A stretch of 64,000 nucleotides of DNA from Martinezella lusitana (GTDB taxonomy: Bacteria > Pseudomonadota > Alphaproteobacteria > Rhizobiales > Rhizobiaceae): assembly GCF_900094565.1 (NCBI RefSeq), contig NZ_FMAF01000014.1, positions 62,001 to 126,000 of the forward strand, given 5' to 3'. How positions within the stretch are numbered: the stretch's first letter is position 1; each line of letters starts with the position of its first letter. Of the stretch, positions 8,595 to 17,020 are shown in pieces. The position numbers and the translations under genes were made by a program. The notes below the pieces were generated by a model that saw nothing but the letters and a program-made list of their open reading frames with translations, had not been told where the DNA came from and searched no databases.

Positions 8595-8993
8595 TTATGG
8601 TCTTTGCGGCGCTATTGCTCGACGCTCCGTCCGCGCCACGATGCCCGCTTTGCCGGCGCTCTGCAATTGCCCTTTTTGAGCGGCATGAGGGATGGCCGCC
8701 TTATTGCCTTGGCCCGCTCTCAGCCACCGAAGAATCGCGTCAAAACCGGGTTGAGCCGCGCGTTTGAACTCCGGGCTCATTTCCGCATCCATGCCGCAAA
8801 GCGTTGCGATTTCCTGCCAGTCCACTCTTCCGGCCCGCAGCGGAGGACGCGACTGGAAGACGACAAGCCCGATCATGAAGCCCTTGAGGTTTTCAAAGCT
8901 GCGGGGCTGCAGCAAAGGTGCGAGCCTCAGGTCGCAAAAATCCGAGATCTTGCGTTGGAAAACATCAGAAGCAGAGCTTTTCTTTACGGGCAT
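8595..8993 (-). CDS. Hypothetical protein, possibly a truncated integrase-like remnant
   Basis: A 132-codon frame starting MPVKKSSASD. Residues 10-95 look protein-like (LAPLLQPRSFENLKGF, SRPPLRAGRVDWQEIATLCG, FDAILRWL), recalling the N-terminus of large rhizobial integrase-like proteins. That recollection is weak. The last 35 residues are low-complexity and look unconserved, as if the gene had been cut and runs to a chance stop. It lies between the GntR promoter and a small gene, away from any operon. I cannot assign a function. Confidence 0.35.
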   Translation of the reverse strand: MPVKKSSASDVFQRKISDFCDLRLAPLLQPRSFENLKGFMIGLVVFQSRPPLRAGRVDWQEIATLCGMDAEMSPEFKRAAQPGFDAILRWLRAGQGNKAAIPHAAQKGQLQSAGKAGIVARTERRAIAPQRP

Positions 8994-9299
8994 TGTTCAT
9001 TCCTTGCATACGACCTCGTCCAGAGGCCGGGGTGTGCGCGCTAAAGCACGGAAGTTAACGAAACGCAAACAACCGACCGTTTAGCCGCTTTCAATTCTAC
9101 GATGCGTTGGCAATTGGCAACTCTAGTGATGAGCTGATCCTGATCGGACATCCCGGCTCTCGCACGGGATCAAGGGCAGATCATGGCGCCCTCGGTTTAT
9201 TTCGGTTTCGGTCGATCAAAACCATGAAGAAACTGTAACTTGCCTCCCATGCCATTGAGAGCGACATTTGCCTCGCGCCGGATTGATGAGGTGAAGCAA
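8994..9299. other. Intergenic region without recognisable gene
   Basis: About 300 bases between the minus-strand remnant and the small plus-strand gene. I see no coding frame with codon bias, no RNA gene and no strong hairpin. The promoter of the 9300 gene presumably lies at the right end. Confidence 0.5.
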
Positions 9300-9458
9300 A
9301 TGTCAGTCTTGGAAATATTAGTGAGACGCCGTATGCAGGAAGAATATGCCAAGGGCACATCCCCCGAGCGGATTACCCGGCTCCTGCAGGAATTCTTCAA
9401 CGGGGTGGAAGCCTCCCAAGCAGATGCTGCCCCGCACCGGTCTTTCGGCAATCGATAG
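9300..9458 (+). CDS. Small hypothetical protein, 52 residues
   Basis: A short frame beginning MSVLEILVRRRMQEEYAKGT, preceded by GAGGTGA at ideal spacing (9289-9295). The product is predicted helical and charged (RRRMQEEYAKG, ERITRLLQEFF), with no signal peptide or membrane segment. A hairpin terminator follows at 9482-9519. The good ribosome binding site, helix-like composition and terminator suggest a real small gene; function is unknown. Confidence 0.5.
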   Translation: MSVLEILVRRRMQEEYAKGTSPERITRLLQEFFNGVEASQADAAPHRSFGNR

Positions 9459-9481
9459 CAATCGACACATAGAACGAAAGC

Positions 9482-9519
9482 GGCCGGCCCTCGACGTTTC
9501 TCCGAGAGCCGGCCCCTTT
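9482..9519. terminator. Hairpin terminator between small gene and ampC
   Basis: Arms 9482-9493 and 9503-9514 pair over 12 bp with one mismatch, followed by a short T-run (9517-9519). It lies between the convergent 9300 gene and ampC, so it may act in both directions. Confidence 0.6.
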
Positions 9520-9551
9520 GTGGATCAAACACGTTCCGAAGGTGCCGCCTC

Positions 9552-10745
9552 CTATTGCGCGCCGTTCGAGCCGGGCAGGCTTTCGATTGCTGTCAGGATC
9601 TTGTATGCGGCCTTGACGCGTTCCGGGATCGGATAGTTCTTGTTCGCCAGCAGGACGATCCCGATTTGTCTGGCCGGAATGAAGGCCGCATAGGCGCCAA
9701 AACCGTTGGTCGAGCCGGTCTTGTTGAGCAAGATATCCTTGCGCGGCTGTTGTGGTGGCACGAGCCGGGTTATCTTATGTGGCTTCAGCGCCATGTCCGA
9801 TGAATTGCCTGACAGTAGCCGGGTGAGCGTCGTCGGATAGGCGTAGATTTCCCAGCCCAGCGCCTGTGTCGTGTTTCCTACCGTGTAATAGCCGACATGG
9901 GTCGCGGCGATCGCGCGCTGAAGGGTTTCGTCAAGCCGAGAGCCGTCCATATTGGCCTCGAGAACGCCGACCATGTCAGCCGAAGTGGTCTTTACGCCAT
10001 AGGCTTGCGTGTCCAGGACGCCTGGCGTCACGCGGATCGGCTTGTCCTGCTTCGAATAGCCGTAGGCATAATTGCCCATCTCGCCCGGCGGGACGCGGAC
10101 ATAGGTATGATTGAGGCCGAGGCCCGCGAAGATCTTTTCCTGCATCAGCGCATCGAATGGCTTGCCCATGGCTTCGGCGGCGAGATAACCGAACAAGCCG
10201 ATGCTGGGATTGGAATAGAGCCGATGGGTGGCCGGTGCATAGGATGGGTGCCAGTTGCGATAGTAGGCGATCATCTTATCCTGATCAGTCACATCATCCG
10301 GAAACTGCAGGGGCAGGCCGCCTGCCGTGTATGTGCCGAGATCCAGAAGACTGATCTTGTCGAAGCTGCCGCCGGTAAGCGCGGGCAGATACTTCGACGC
10401 CTTATCGGAAAGTGACAGTTTTCCGCTGACCTGAGCGTAAGATCCGAGAACCGCGGTGAAGGTCTTGCTGATCGAGCCGAGCTCGAAGATCGTGTCGTTT
10501 GTGACCTTCTGACCAGTCTCCTTCGAGGCGACGCCATAGTTGAAGAAGTAATGCTTGCCCTTGATCGTGATCGCGACGGCCATTCCCGGGACATCGTTTT
10601 CCGTCATGACCGGCCGGATTGCATCATTGACGGCTCGCTCCAGCCGATCCTGATCGTTGCCGTCTGCCGCATGGGCGTTGACCGCATAGAAAAGGCAGCT
10701 GGCGATCATGCCGAGTTTCGGTAGCGAGATGGGATGCATGTGCAA
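9552..10745 (-). CDS. ampC: Class C beta-lactamase (AmpC)
   Basis: A 397-residue serine beta-lactamase of class C, secreted to the periplasm (signal peptide about residues 1-27, cleaved after AHA). All catalytic motifs are present: SISK (S91, K94), YSN (Y177-N179) and KTG (K342-G344), as well as TYTAGGLPLQFPD typical of AmpC. It hydrolyses cephalosporins and penicillins. GAGGA lies seven bases before a TTG at 10745; an ATG at 10739 is the alternative start and barely changes the protein. It is divergent from ampR, the usual arrangement for inducible expression by cell-wall fragments. Confidence 0.95.
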   Translation of the reverse strand: MHMHPISLPKLGMIASCLFYAVNAHAADGNDQDRLERAVNDAIRPVMTENDVPGMAVAITIKGKHYFFNYGVASKETGQKVTNDTIFELGSISKTFTAVLGSYAQVSGKLSLSDKASKYLPALTGGSFDKISLLDLGTYTAGGLPLQFPDDVTDQDKMIAYYRNWHPSYAPATHRLYSNPSIGLFGYLAAEAMGKPFDALMQEKIFAGLGLNHTYVRVPPGEMGNYAYGYSKQDKPIRVTPGVLDTQAYGVKTTSADMVGVLEANMDGSRLDETLQRAIAATHVGYYTVGNTTQALGWEIYAYPTTLTRLLSGNSSDMALKPHKITRLVPPQQPRKDILLNKTGSTNGFGAYAAFIPARQIGIVLLANKNYPIPERVKAAYKILTAIESLPGSNGAQ

Positions 10746-10926
10746 GATAATGTCCTCATATTGGTGGACAGGCCGCGCAGACGATTGCGGCCTGAGGTCA
10801 TGGATCCGGGGTTGATGGGCACGGTCGGGGTTGCAGTCGATGCCGCCTGGGGGTCATTTGGCCCCTGCAATCACCTCGCGACGCAGACTATGGCGCCCCC
10901 TTGTGCCCTAGACAAACGATCAATTC

Positions 10927-10959
10927 TGGGCTTAGGCATGAGAAAAACTTGGGCTTAGG
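10927..10959. promoter_or_regulatory. Direct repeat upstream of ampR
   Basis: The decamer TGGGCTTAGG occurs at 10927-10936 and 10950-10959, a 23-base period (about two helical turns). The second copy merges with the ampR ribosome binding site. This may be an autoregulatory site; no classical AmpR box was identified. Confidence 0.35.
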
Positions 10960-10964
10960 ACATA

Positions 10965-11843
10965 ATGGACATTTCACAACTTCCGCTGAACGCGCTCCGC
11001 GTTTTCGAAGCCTCGGCGCGGCATTGCAGCTTCACGCGGGCCGGCCTTGAGCTTCGGGTGACGCAGACGGCCGTCAGCCATCAGGTCAAGGCGCTGGAGG
11101 ATGTGCTCGGGGTAACGCTGTTCAAACGGCTTCCGCGCGGACTTGCATTGACCGACGAGGGCCATGCCTTGCTGCCCGTGCTGACCGATGCATTTCGCCG
11201 CATGAGCGCCACCTTGAGCCAGCTGGAGGAAGGCAACTTCGACGAGATCTTGACAGTCGGCGTGGTCGGCACCTTTGCGATCGGCTGGCTTTTGCCTCGG
11301 CTGAGCTCGTTCAAGGCTCAGCATCCGCATGTCGATCTGCGTCTGAAGACGAACAACAATCGTGCTGACATGGTGCTCGATGGGCTCGATTTCTTCCTGC
11401 GTTTCGGCGATGGGGCATGGCATGGAACCGAGGCGATCCATCTGATGGATGCGCCGCTGTCGGCGGTTTGCACGCCCTCGATCGGCGCGCGTTTGCGCAC
11501 GCCGGCCGACCTTGCCGATGTCGAGCTGCTGCGCTCCTACCGGATCGACGAGTGGGCTCTCTGGTTCAGGGCGGCAGGCCTCACGCCGCCCAATCTTCGC
11601 GGTTGGATGTTCGATTCTTCGTTGACACTGGTGGAGGCCGCCGCGCGTGGTGTCGGCGTGGCACTCGTCCCCGTCGTCATGTTCTCGCATGAGATCGAGG
11701 CGGGCAGGATCGTGCAGCCGTTCCGGATCACCGCTGTCACCGGAAGCTATTGGCTCACACGATTGAAATCGCGCGCGGAAACCGCATCGATGAAGGCGTT
11801 TCGCCAATGGCTGACAGCCGAGATCGAGGATCTGCCGTCATAG
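10965..11843 (+). CDS. ampR: LysR-family regulator AmpR
   Basis: A 292-residue LysR protein with an N-terminal HTH (FTRAGLELRVTQTAVSHQVKALED, about residues 24-47) and a substrate-binding domain. The segments FRFGDGAWHGTEA, APLSAVCTP and LLRSYRIDEWALWF are characteristic of AmpR/GcvA-type regulators. AmpR activates ampC when muropeptides accumulate and represses it when UDP-MurNAc-peptide is bound. Divergent placement next to ampC supports the assignment. The 219-base intergenic region is longer than usual for this pair. Confidence 0.9.
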   Translation: MDISQLPLNALRVFEASARHCSFTRAGLELRVTQTAVSHQVKALEDVLGVTLFKRLPRGLALTDEGHALLPVLTDAFRRMSATLSQLEEGNFDEILTVGVVGTFAIGWLLPRLSSFKAQHPHVDLRLKTNNNRADMVLDGLDFFLRFGDGAWHGTEAIHLMDAPLSAVCTPSIGARLRTPADLADVELLRSYRIDEWALWFRAAGLTPPNLRGWMFDSSLTLVEAAARGVGVALVPVVMFSHEIEAGRIVQPFRITAVTGSYWLTRLKSRAETASMKAFRQWLTAEIEDLPS

Positions 11844-11949
11844 GATTGGAGTTGCCCGCCGTTTCGGATCGGGATGAAGGACGTTGCTCCTGTTCGCGGC
11901 CCCATGTTGGGCCACGAGATTTCGCTTCGGCCGATGAAGTCTACGGCGG

Positions 11950-12828
11950 TCAGTTCTTTGCCCATTGGGCGGCGGCATCTCTGGCAAAGGTGCTGTAGGA
12001 GCGTGGTGCGCGACCGAGCAGCCCGGTGAGACGACGAATGTCGTCCGCCGTGGCGACCGCGCCATCCGTCTGGTAGCGGCTGAACATCAGGCGCAGGTCG
12101 AGCGCATGCCAGGCGGGCAGCATGGTCTTCATACGCTGTTCCATCGTAACAAGATCATCGCCGCCATAGCGGATGACGCGGCCGAGCGCTTCGCTCCAGA
12201 TGGCGGAAATGTCCTCGCCCGTCAAACTGTCCGGACCGACCAGCGTATAGGTCTCGCGGCCGAGCGGTGCGGAAGCTTGCTCCCGGCGGATTAGTTCGAG
12301 CGCAGCCGCCTCGCCGATATCGCGAATATCGACCATCGAGATGCCCTTCGACCCCACAGGTACGCCGTAGGCACCGGCATTCAGCAACAGATCCCTCTGA
12401 CGAAGGTCGTTCTGGATAAAATAGGCTGGGCGGAGAACCGTGGCCGAGAGATCGAGAGCGTCGATCATCCGCTCGACCGTGTGTTTGCCGGCGAAATGCG
12501 GAACGTCGGCATAGGCCTCGCCCTTGAACACCGAGAGATAAACGATGCCTTTGACGCCGGCCTCGCGGGCGACGGTAAGCGCGAGCATCGCCTGGGTCAG
12601 TTCGTCGGCAACGTTCGGGGCGAGCAGGAACAATGTGCTGACGTCTTTCAGCGCGGCGCGCAATGAATCCGGGTCGGCCAGATCGCCGCGGACCGGCGTT
12701 ACGCCCGAGGGAAGCTGTGCAGCTTCAGGCGAGCGCGTCAGGGCGCGGACATCGACATTGTGACCCTGCAAGTGGGCCAGGACCTGGGACCCGATGGTCC
12801 CTGTGCTGCCGGTAACAAGAATAGCCAT
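11950..12828 (-). CDS. NmrA-like NAD(P)-binding oxidoreductase
   Basis: A 292-residue atypical short-chain dehydrogenase. The N-terminal Rossmann motif GSTGTIGSQV (about residues 7-16) binds NAD(P); RGDLADPDSL and LRPAYFIQND are typical of the NmrA/QOR2-like group. Such proteins act as quinone reductases or redox sensors; the classical YxxxK pair is not evident. It is divergent from a LysR regulator, and an extended inverted repeat lies between them, so the LysR protein probably controls it. Confidence 0.87.
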   Translation of the reverse strand: MAILVTGSTGTIGSQVLAHLQGHNVDVRALTRSPEAAQLPSGVTPVRGDLADPDSLRAALKDVSTLFLLAPNVADELTQAMLALTVAREAGVKGIVYLSVFKGEAYADVPHFAGKHTVERMIDALDLSATVLRPAYFIQNDLRQRDLLLNAGAYGVPVGSKGISMVDIRDIGEAAALELIRREQASAPLGRETYTLVGPDSLTGEDISAIWSEALGRVIRYGGDDLVTMEQRMKTMLPAWHALDLRLMFSRYQTDGAVATADDIRRLTGLLGRAPRSYSTFARDAAAQWAKN

Positions 12829-12879
12829 TTTAAAAACTCCTCAAGATGTTGCGAGAGACCCGATGTCTCGAGAAGAAAG

Positions 12880-12913
12880 ATAGCCGTTCCAATTTCTATT
12901 TGGAGATGGCTAT
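12880..12913. promoter_or_regulatory. Candidate LysR operator, imperfect nested palindrome
   Basis: Nested inverted repeats lie midway between the divergent NmrA-like and LysR genes: ATAGCC (12880-12885) with GGCTAT (12908-12913), and TCCAA (12888-12892) with TTGGA (12900-12904). Position and form fit a LysR-type site. Confidence 0.45.
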
Positions 12914-12948
12914 ATTAAGACAGGTCGTCTCAATTATGGAACACGAGT

Positions 12949-13845
12949 ATGGATCTGCAGGCTTTGTCCGACTTCAATCTGGTCGCTGCCCATGGCGGGT
13001 TCGGTCGCGCCAGCCGCGTCACCGGAAGGCCGAAGGCGACGCTGTCGCGTCGGGTTGCCGAGCTCGAGCAGAGCCTCGGTGTCAGGCTGATCGAACGCGG
13101 ATCGCAGAGCCTGCGCTTAACTGATGAGGGACGGGCGCTCCACGAGCGCACCGATGGGCTGCTATCTGAAATCGCCGAGGCCGGCGAGGCGGTTGTCCTC
13201 GGGGCCTCGACCCCGAGAGGACGCCTGCGTGTCAGCGCGCCCGTGGTCTTCGCCCATGTCGCGCTCGGTCGCATCGGCGCGCGTTTTGCCCTGGCCTATC
13301 CCGAGGTCCAGCTCGAGATCGTCGCCGAGGATCGCAAGGCCGACCCGGTCGAAGACGGCTACGACCTGATCATCCGCATCGATCCGGCACCGGACGAACG
13401 GCTCGTCGGTCGCCGCTTCCTCAATGACGAACGCCTGATCGTGGCGCCACCGGGCATGCGGCGCCCCTCGCCAACGGCAGACGGCGAAGAGCTTGCCGTG
13501 AAGGCCGTCTTGCTCAGTGCATCCTCACAGACGGCCGTCTGGCGACTTGGCTCCGGAGCAGAGCCAGACGTGGTGCTGAAACCAGAGCCTGTCCTTCGTC
13601 TTTCATCGCTTTTGATGGTTCGTGATGCCGTTTTGGCGGGTGCCGGCGTGGCTTTGTTGCCGAAGCTTCTTGTCGCTGACGATATTGCGGCGGGCCGGCT
13701 CGCTTATTGGGGAACCCTCAGAGGTCCGGCGGTGGAAATCTGGGCACTCCAAAGCTCGCGCCGTCTGATCGGCGCCAAGGTCCGCGCGTTTCTGGACGTG
13801 CTGGAGAAAGCCTTTCCGGAGAAGGTGTTCGTCCCGACGATATGA
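12949..13845 (+). CDS. LysR-family transcriptional regulator
   Basis: A 298-residue LysR regulator of the CrgA/DmlR-like subgroup: HTH at about residues 17-37 (GRASRVTGRPKATLSRRVAELE), a linker helix, and an effector domain with RGRLRVSAPVVF near 88 and the subgroup feature DGYDLIIRI near 142. It is divergent from the NmrA-like oxidoreductase, its probable target. The start ATG at 12949 fits the family N-terminus MDLQALSDF. Confidence 0.9.
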   Translation: MDLQALSDFNLVAAHGGFGRASRVTGRPKATLSRRVAELEQSLGVRLIERGSQSLRLTDEGRALHERTDGLLSEIAEAGEAVVLGASTPRGRLRVSAPVVFAHVALGRIGARFALAYPEVQLEIVAEDRKADPVEDGYDLIIRIDPAPDERLVGRRFLNDERLIVAPPGMRRPSPTADGEELAVKAVLLSASSQTAVWRLGSGAEPDVVLKPEPVLRLSSLLMVRDAVLAGAGVALLPKLLVADDIAAGRLAYWGTLRGPAVEIWALQSSRRLIGAKVRAFLDVLEKAFPEKVFVPTI

Positions 13846-13904
13846 TGCGGTGGCGGCCCTGACGCTTGGGCTATCCACTCAAGCAATATCAATGGCCGGC
13901 GCCA

Positions 13905-14927
13905 TCAACGCCAGCCGAGAGCGGGCGCGACGTGGGTGAGGATCGCCTCGATCACATGCGCGTTGTATTCGACACCGAGCTGGTTGGGGACGGTCAGAAG
14001 CAGAGTGTCGGCCTCTGCTATAGCCTCGTCCTTCCTGAGTTCTTCGATCAGTTGATCCGGTTCAGCGGCATAGCTGCGTCCGAAGATTGCCCGTGTCTTG
14101 TCGTCGATGAAGCCGATCTGGTCCGCGTCCTTGCCGCTGCTGCCGAAATAGGCGCGGTCGAGATCGTTGACCAGTGCGAAGATGCTGCGGCTCACCGAGA
14201 CCCGCGGCTCGCGCTTGTGGCCGGCCTCCTTCCAGGCTTCGCGGAAGACCCGGATCTGATCGGCCTGCTGGACATGGAATGGCAACCCGCTCTCATCGTT
14301 TTTGAGCGTTGAGCTTTGCAGGTTCATGCCGCGCTTTGCTGCCCAGACAGCGGTCGCGTTCGAGCTCGCCCCCCACCAGATCCGTTCGCGCAAGCCCTCC
14401 GAATGCGGTTCGAGACGCAGGAGGCCGGGCGGGTTGGGAAACATCGGTCGGGGGTTGGGTTGCGCAAATCCCTCGCCGCGCAGGATGTCGAGCAGCACGT
14501 CCGCATGCCGCCGGCCCATGTCGGCGTCGCTCTCGCCCTCGGCCGGCTCGTAACCGAAGTGGCGCCATCCATCGATCACCTGTTCAGGCGAGCCGCGGCT
14601 GATGCCGAGCTGCAGCCGGCCTCCGGCGATCAGATCAGCTGCGCTTGCATCCTCGGCCATGTAGAGCGGGTTCTCGTAGCGCATGTCGATGACGGCGGTG
14701 CCGATCTCGATGCGGCTGGTCTTGGCCCCGACGGCCGCCAGCAGCGGAAACGGCGAAGCGAGCTGGCGGGCAAAATGATGCACGCGAAAATAGGCGCCGT
14801 CCGCGCCCAGCTGCTCGGCAGCGACGGCGAGATCGATGGATTGCAGGAGCGTATCGGATGCCGAACGCGTTTTCGATTGGGGCGAGGGTGTCCAGTGGCC
14901 GAATGAAAGGAATCCGATCTTCTTCAT
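13905..14927 (-). CDS. LLM-class flavin-dependent oxidoreductase
   Basis: A 340-residue bacterial-luciferase-like TIM barrel that would use reduced flavin supplied by a separate reductase. Visible family features: KIGFLSFGHW at the N-terminus, EIGTAVIDMRYENP near 78, GGRLQLGISRGSPEQV near 105 and RIWWGASSN near 185. The start at 14927 follows GGAGCGGGACC; an upstream ATG at 14942 adds five residues. It is monocistronic and convergent with the LysR gene. The substrate is unknown; it is one of six luciferase-like enzymes in the window. Confidence 0.87.
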   Translation of the reverse strand: MKKIGFLSFGHWTPSPQSKTRSASDTLLQSIDLAVAAEQLGADGAYFRVHHFARQLASPFPLLAAVGAKTSRIEIGTAVIDMRYENPLYMAEDASAADLIAGGRLQLGISRGSPEQVIDGWRHFGYEPAEGESDADMGRRHADVLLDILRGEGFAQPNPRPMFPNPPGLLRLEPHSEGLRERIWWGASSNATAVWAAKRGMNLQSSTLKNDESGLPFHVQQADQIRVFREAWKEAGHKREPRVSVSRSIFALVNDLDRAYFGSSGKDADQIGFIDDKTRAIFGRSYAAEPDQLIEELRKDEAIAEADTLLLTVPNQLGVEYNAHVIEAILTHVAPALGWR

Positions 14928-15121
14928 GGTCCCGCTCCGCAACGTTTGGTTCGCTCAGCTTTGCTTCATGACATGATTTCGGCTGCCGATACAAGCGGAG
15001 TGAAGGTATCCTGGCTGCGCGAGCCGCGCCCTCGGTATCCAAATAAATAGGCCCGCCGTTTCCGGCGAGCCCACGGGAGGCCGATGCTGCCGCCGCGCCT
15101 GCGGTCTCCAGCTGAAGATCG

Positions 15122-15616
15122 TTATTTCGCTGGCTGGATCGAGCCGATGATACCGAGCACTTCCTTTTCGTGCTTGGCCTGGTCTTCCTTGGAGCCCCAA
15201 TAGGTGAGCACGAGGATCTTGTTGGGCGCCGGCGAAAGGACGCCGAGATTGATGTTGACGGCTCCGTCTGCATCGGTGCCCTGCCAGTTCAGGATCGACA
15301 GCTTCATGCCATTGATTTCGTTGCTGTCGTCATCCTTGCGGGTGCCGGCGTCGATCTTGACGCCGTTCTTGTCGAGGAAATCGACGGCATCGCCGATGAC
15401 CTTCTCGACATTGTCGCCAGTGGCAACATCGAGGGCAAAGTAGATGGCGGCATCAGGCGAATTGGCGTCGATGCCGGATTCGGTTTCCTTCGGCTTCCAG
15501 CTGTCGGGGATGGTGACGCTGGCAACGGGCGCTTCGCTCGGAAAGGCGAGCGTCTTGGCATTGGCGAGCATTGGAAAGACTGCGAGCGCAGCGGCGATGA
15601 GCAGCATCTTTTTCAT
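15122..15616 (-). CDS. Secreted hypothetical protein, 164 residues
   Basis: The start at 15616 is supported by GGAAG six bases upstream and by a signal peptide beginning MKKMLLIAAAL, cleaved after ANA; a longer frame to 15733 encodes no signal. The mature protein (about 144 residues) alternates short strands and helices (SVTIPDSW, DKNGVKIDAGT, KILVLTYWGSKED), reminiscent of small PsbP/DUF1795-like periplasmic proteins; that resemblance is tentative. It is last of three consecutive minus-strand secreted-protein genes. Function is unknown. Confidence 0.72.
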   Translation of the reverse strand: MKKMLLIAAALAVFPMLANAKTLAFPSEAPVASVTIPDSWKPKETESGIDANSPDAAIYFALDVATGDNVEKVIGDAVDFLDKNGVKIDAGTRKDDDSNEINGMKLSILNWQGTDADGAVNINLGVLSPAPNKILVLTYWGSKEDQAKHEKEVLGIIGSIQPAK

Positions 15617-15733
15617 AGGGGGCTTCCATTCTGTCTTTGAGTTTAGGTCGCCGATCAATCTCAGCGGATACGTGAGGTTGGCATGGTTTTCGGCAGTGCG
15701 GAGACAGCCGGAAAAGGGGATGATTGACCGCAA

Positions 15734-16255
15734 TCAGCCGGCCGAAGCGATCTCGAAATCCTGATCGAAGGAACTCGTCTTTCCCGAGGTCATGTCATAC
15801 AGCGTATAGTGAAGCTTGTATTTGCCGGCCGGTGCACCGTCGACGTTCAAGGTCATGTCGAGCTTGAACTCCAAATTCTGCTTGTGGCTTTGAAGGTCGC
15901 TATCCAAGAAGCCCTTCTTGCTCCACACGACCTCGCCGCTGGCGTCGATAATGTCGAGGTCGGCAACGAGGTGGAGTTCATAGAGACTGTCCGGAAGCTG
16001 CTTCCAGCCATAGCCGATCGGTTCGGCATAGCTGAAGATGGGCTCGCCGGGTTTGAAAACGTTTGAGTCACGTTTCTTGTAAACCCCGTAACCCGTTGAA
16101 GGCTCGGCCACGAAGATGACGTTCTGTTGTGAGAACGGCACCTTGGTCCAGGCTTCGATGACGGCCTTTTGTGCAGTGGCCAAATCCGCCAGAGGATCGG
16201 CATGGGCAACGGCAGCAAAAGTCATCGCAAAAATCAATATAAGCACTTGCCGCAT
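15734..16255 (-). CDS. Secreted hypothetical protein, 173 residues
   Basis: A start at 16255 gives a clean signal peptide (MRQVLILIFAMTF, cleaved after AHA) and has GGAGA just upstream; the frame reaches 16429 without a better start. The mature part suggests a beta-sandwich (FKPGEPIFSYAEPIGYGW, YELHLVADLDIID, GKYKLHYTLYDMTSGK), like a periplasmic domain that binds a partner or ligand. No catalytic motif or cysteine pair is seen. It lies between two other secreted-protein genes on the same strand. Function is unknown. Confidence 0.72.
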   Translation of the reverse strand: MRQVLILIFAMTFAAVAHADPLADLATAQKAVIEAWTKVPFSQQNVIFVAEPSTGYGVYKKRDSNVFKPGEPIFSYAEPIGYGWKQLPDSLYELHLVADLDIIDASGEVVWSKKGFLDSDLQSHKQNLEFKLDMTLNVDGAPAGKYKLHYTLYDMTSGKTSSFDQDFEIASAG

Positions 16256-16395
16256 CGCAGTCTCCAATCGGTCTGCTGATAATGATTCCGGCAGGCGCCG
16301 GAGAACGGGTAAAGCCATCGTCTCATTGCGTAATTTCGAGGCATGATCGACTTGCCCCAATCGAAGACGGTGGTTGCCGGCGCATCCCGCCTGCC

Positions 16396-16731
16396 TCATT
16401 CGTGGATGGTATAGCTGCCGAGTTCGCACAGGTTCTGGGTGTCCGTCGTCGTATCGAGGCTGGAACCTTCCTCGAACTCGAACTTCATGTCGTACTTGCA
16501 GACAGTCCGACCGTCGCCGATGGTGATATCCATGCTCTCACCGGGGTTCAGTACCTGCTTGCCGAAGACATCGTCTTCCCAATTATTGACGCCGACCGGG
16601 GACGTATAGAAATTGGTGAGCACGGATTTGGTGCCGTTCTTGAGCGTGAACGTCAGGTCGTCGGCGCTTGCAGCACCGGCAAGGCAAAGAAGCGCTGCCA
16701 ACGCCGCAAGGGCGAAGCGAAATTTCGTCAT
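16396..16731 (-). CDS. Small secreted protein with two cysteines, 111 residues
   Basis: A signal peptide (MTKFRFALAALAALLCLAGAASA) precedes an approximately 88-residue mature domain with strands such as DLTFTLKNGT and ESMDITIGDG and two cysteines (VCKYD near 79, NLCELG near 102) that could form a disulfide. Similar small periplasmic proteins are common in Rhizobiales and usually lack a function. It is first of three secreted-protein genes on the minus strand; gaps of 140 and 117 bases make co-transcription possible but unproven. Confidence 0.72.
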   Translation of the reverse strand: MTKFRFALAALAALLCLAGAASADDLTFTLKNGTKSVLTNFYTSPVGVNNWEDDVFGKQVLNPGESMDITIGDGRTVCKYDMKFEFEEGSSLDTTTDTQNLCELGSYTIHE

Positions 16732-17020
16732 CGAATTGATCCTTCGGTGAAAGCTGATGCGCGTCTTTTTAAGCGTTTCAGCGGCCGTGAGCTATATATA
16801 TTGCACGCCAAGCTCGGCCCATTTTTGGGCTAAAACGCAACCCGGATCGAGGCGTGGCGTCGGCCTGTCGCCCGGCGACAAACGCGGCACTGCCGCGAGC
16901 TACTCAGTCCGCACAGAAGCGAACAGAGACCTGTAATTGGGAGTGGGCCGCGGCATGCGACCCGAAGTGGAGACCCCGCTGTCGAGCAGGGTCTCGTTCA
17001 GCGTAAGTTGACGCCCGCCA

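Noticed and set aside
16970..16995. GAGACCC...GGGTCTC hairpin downstream of the ketose epimerase gene
   Set aside because: It is a good 7-bp stem, but no T-run follows on the minus strand, so I do not call it a terminator.
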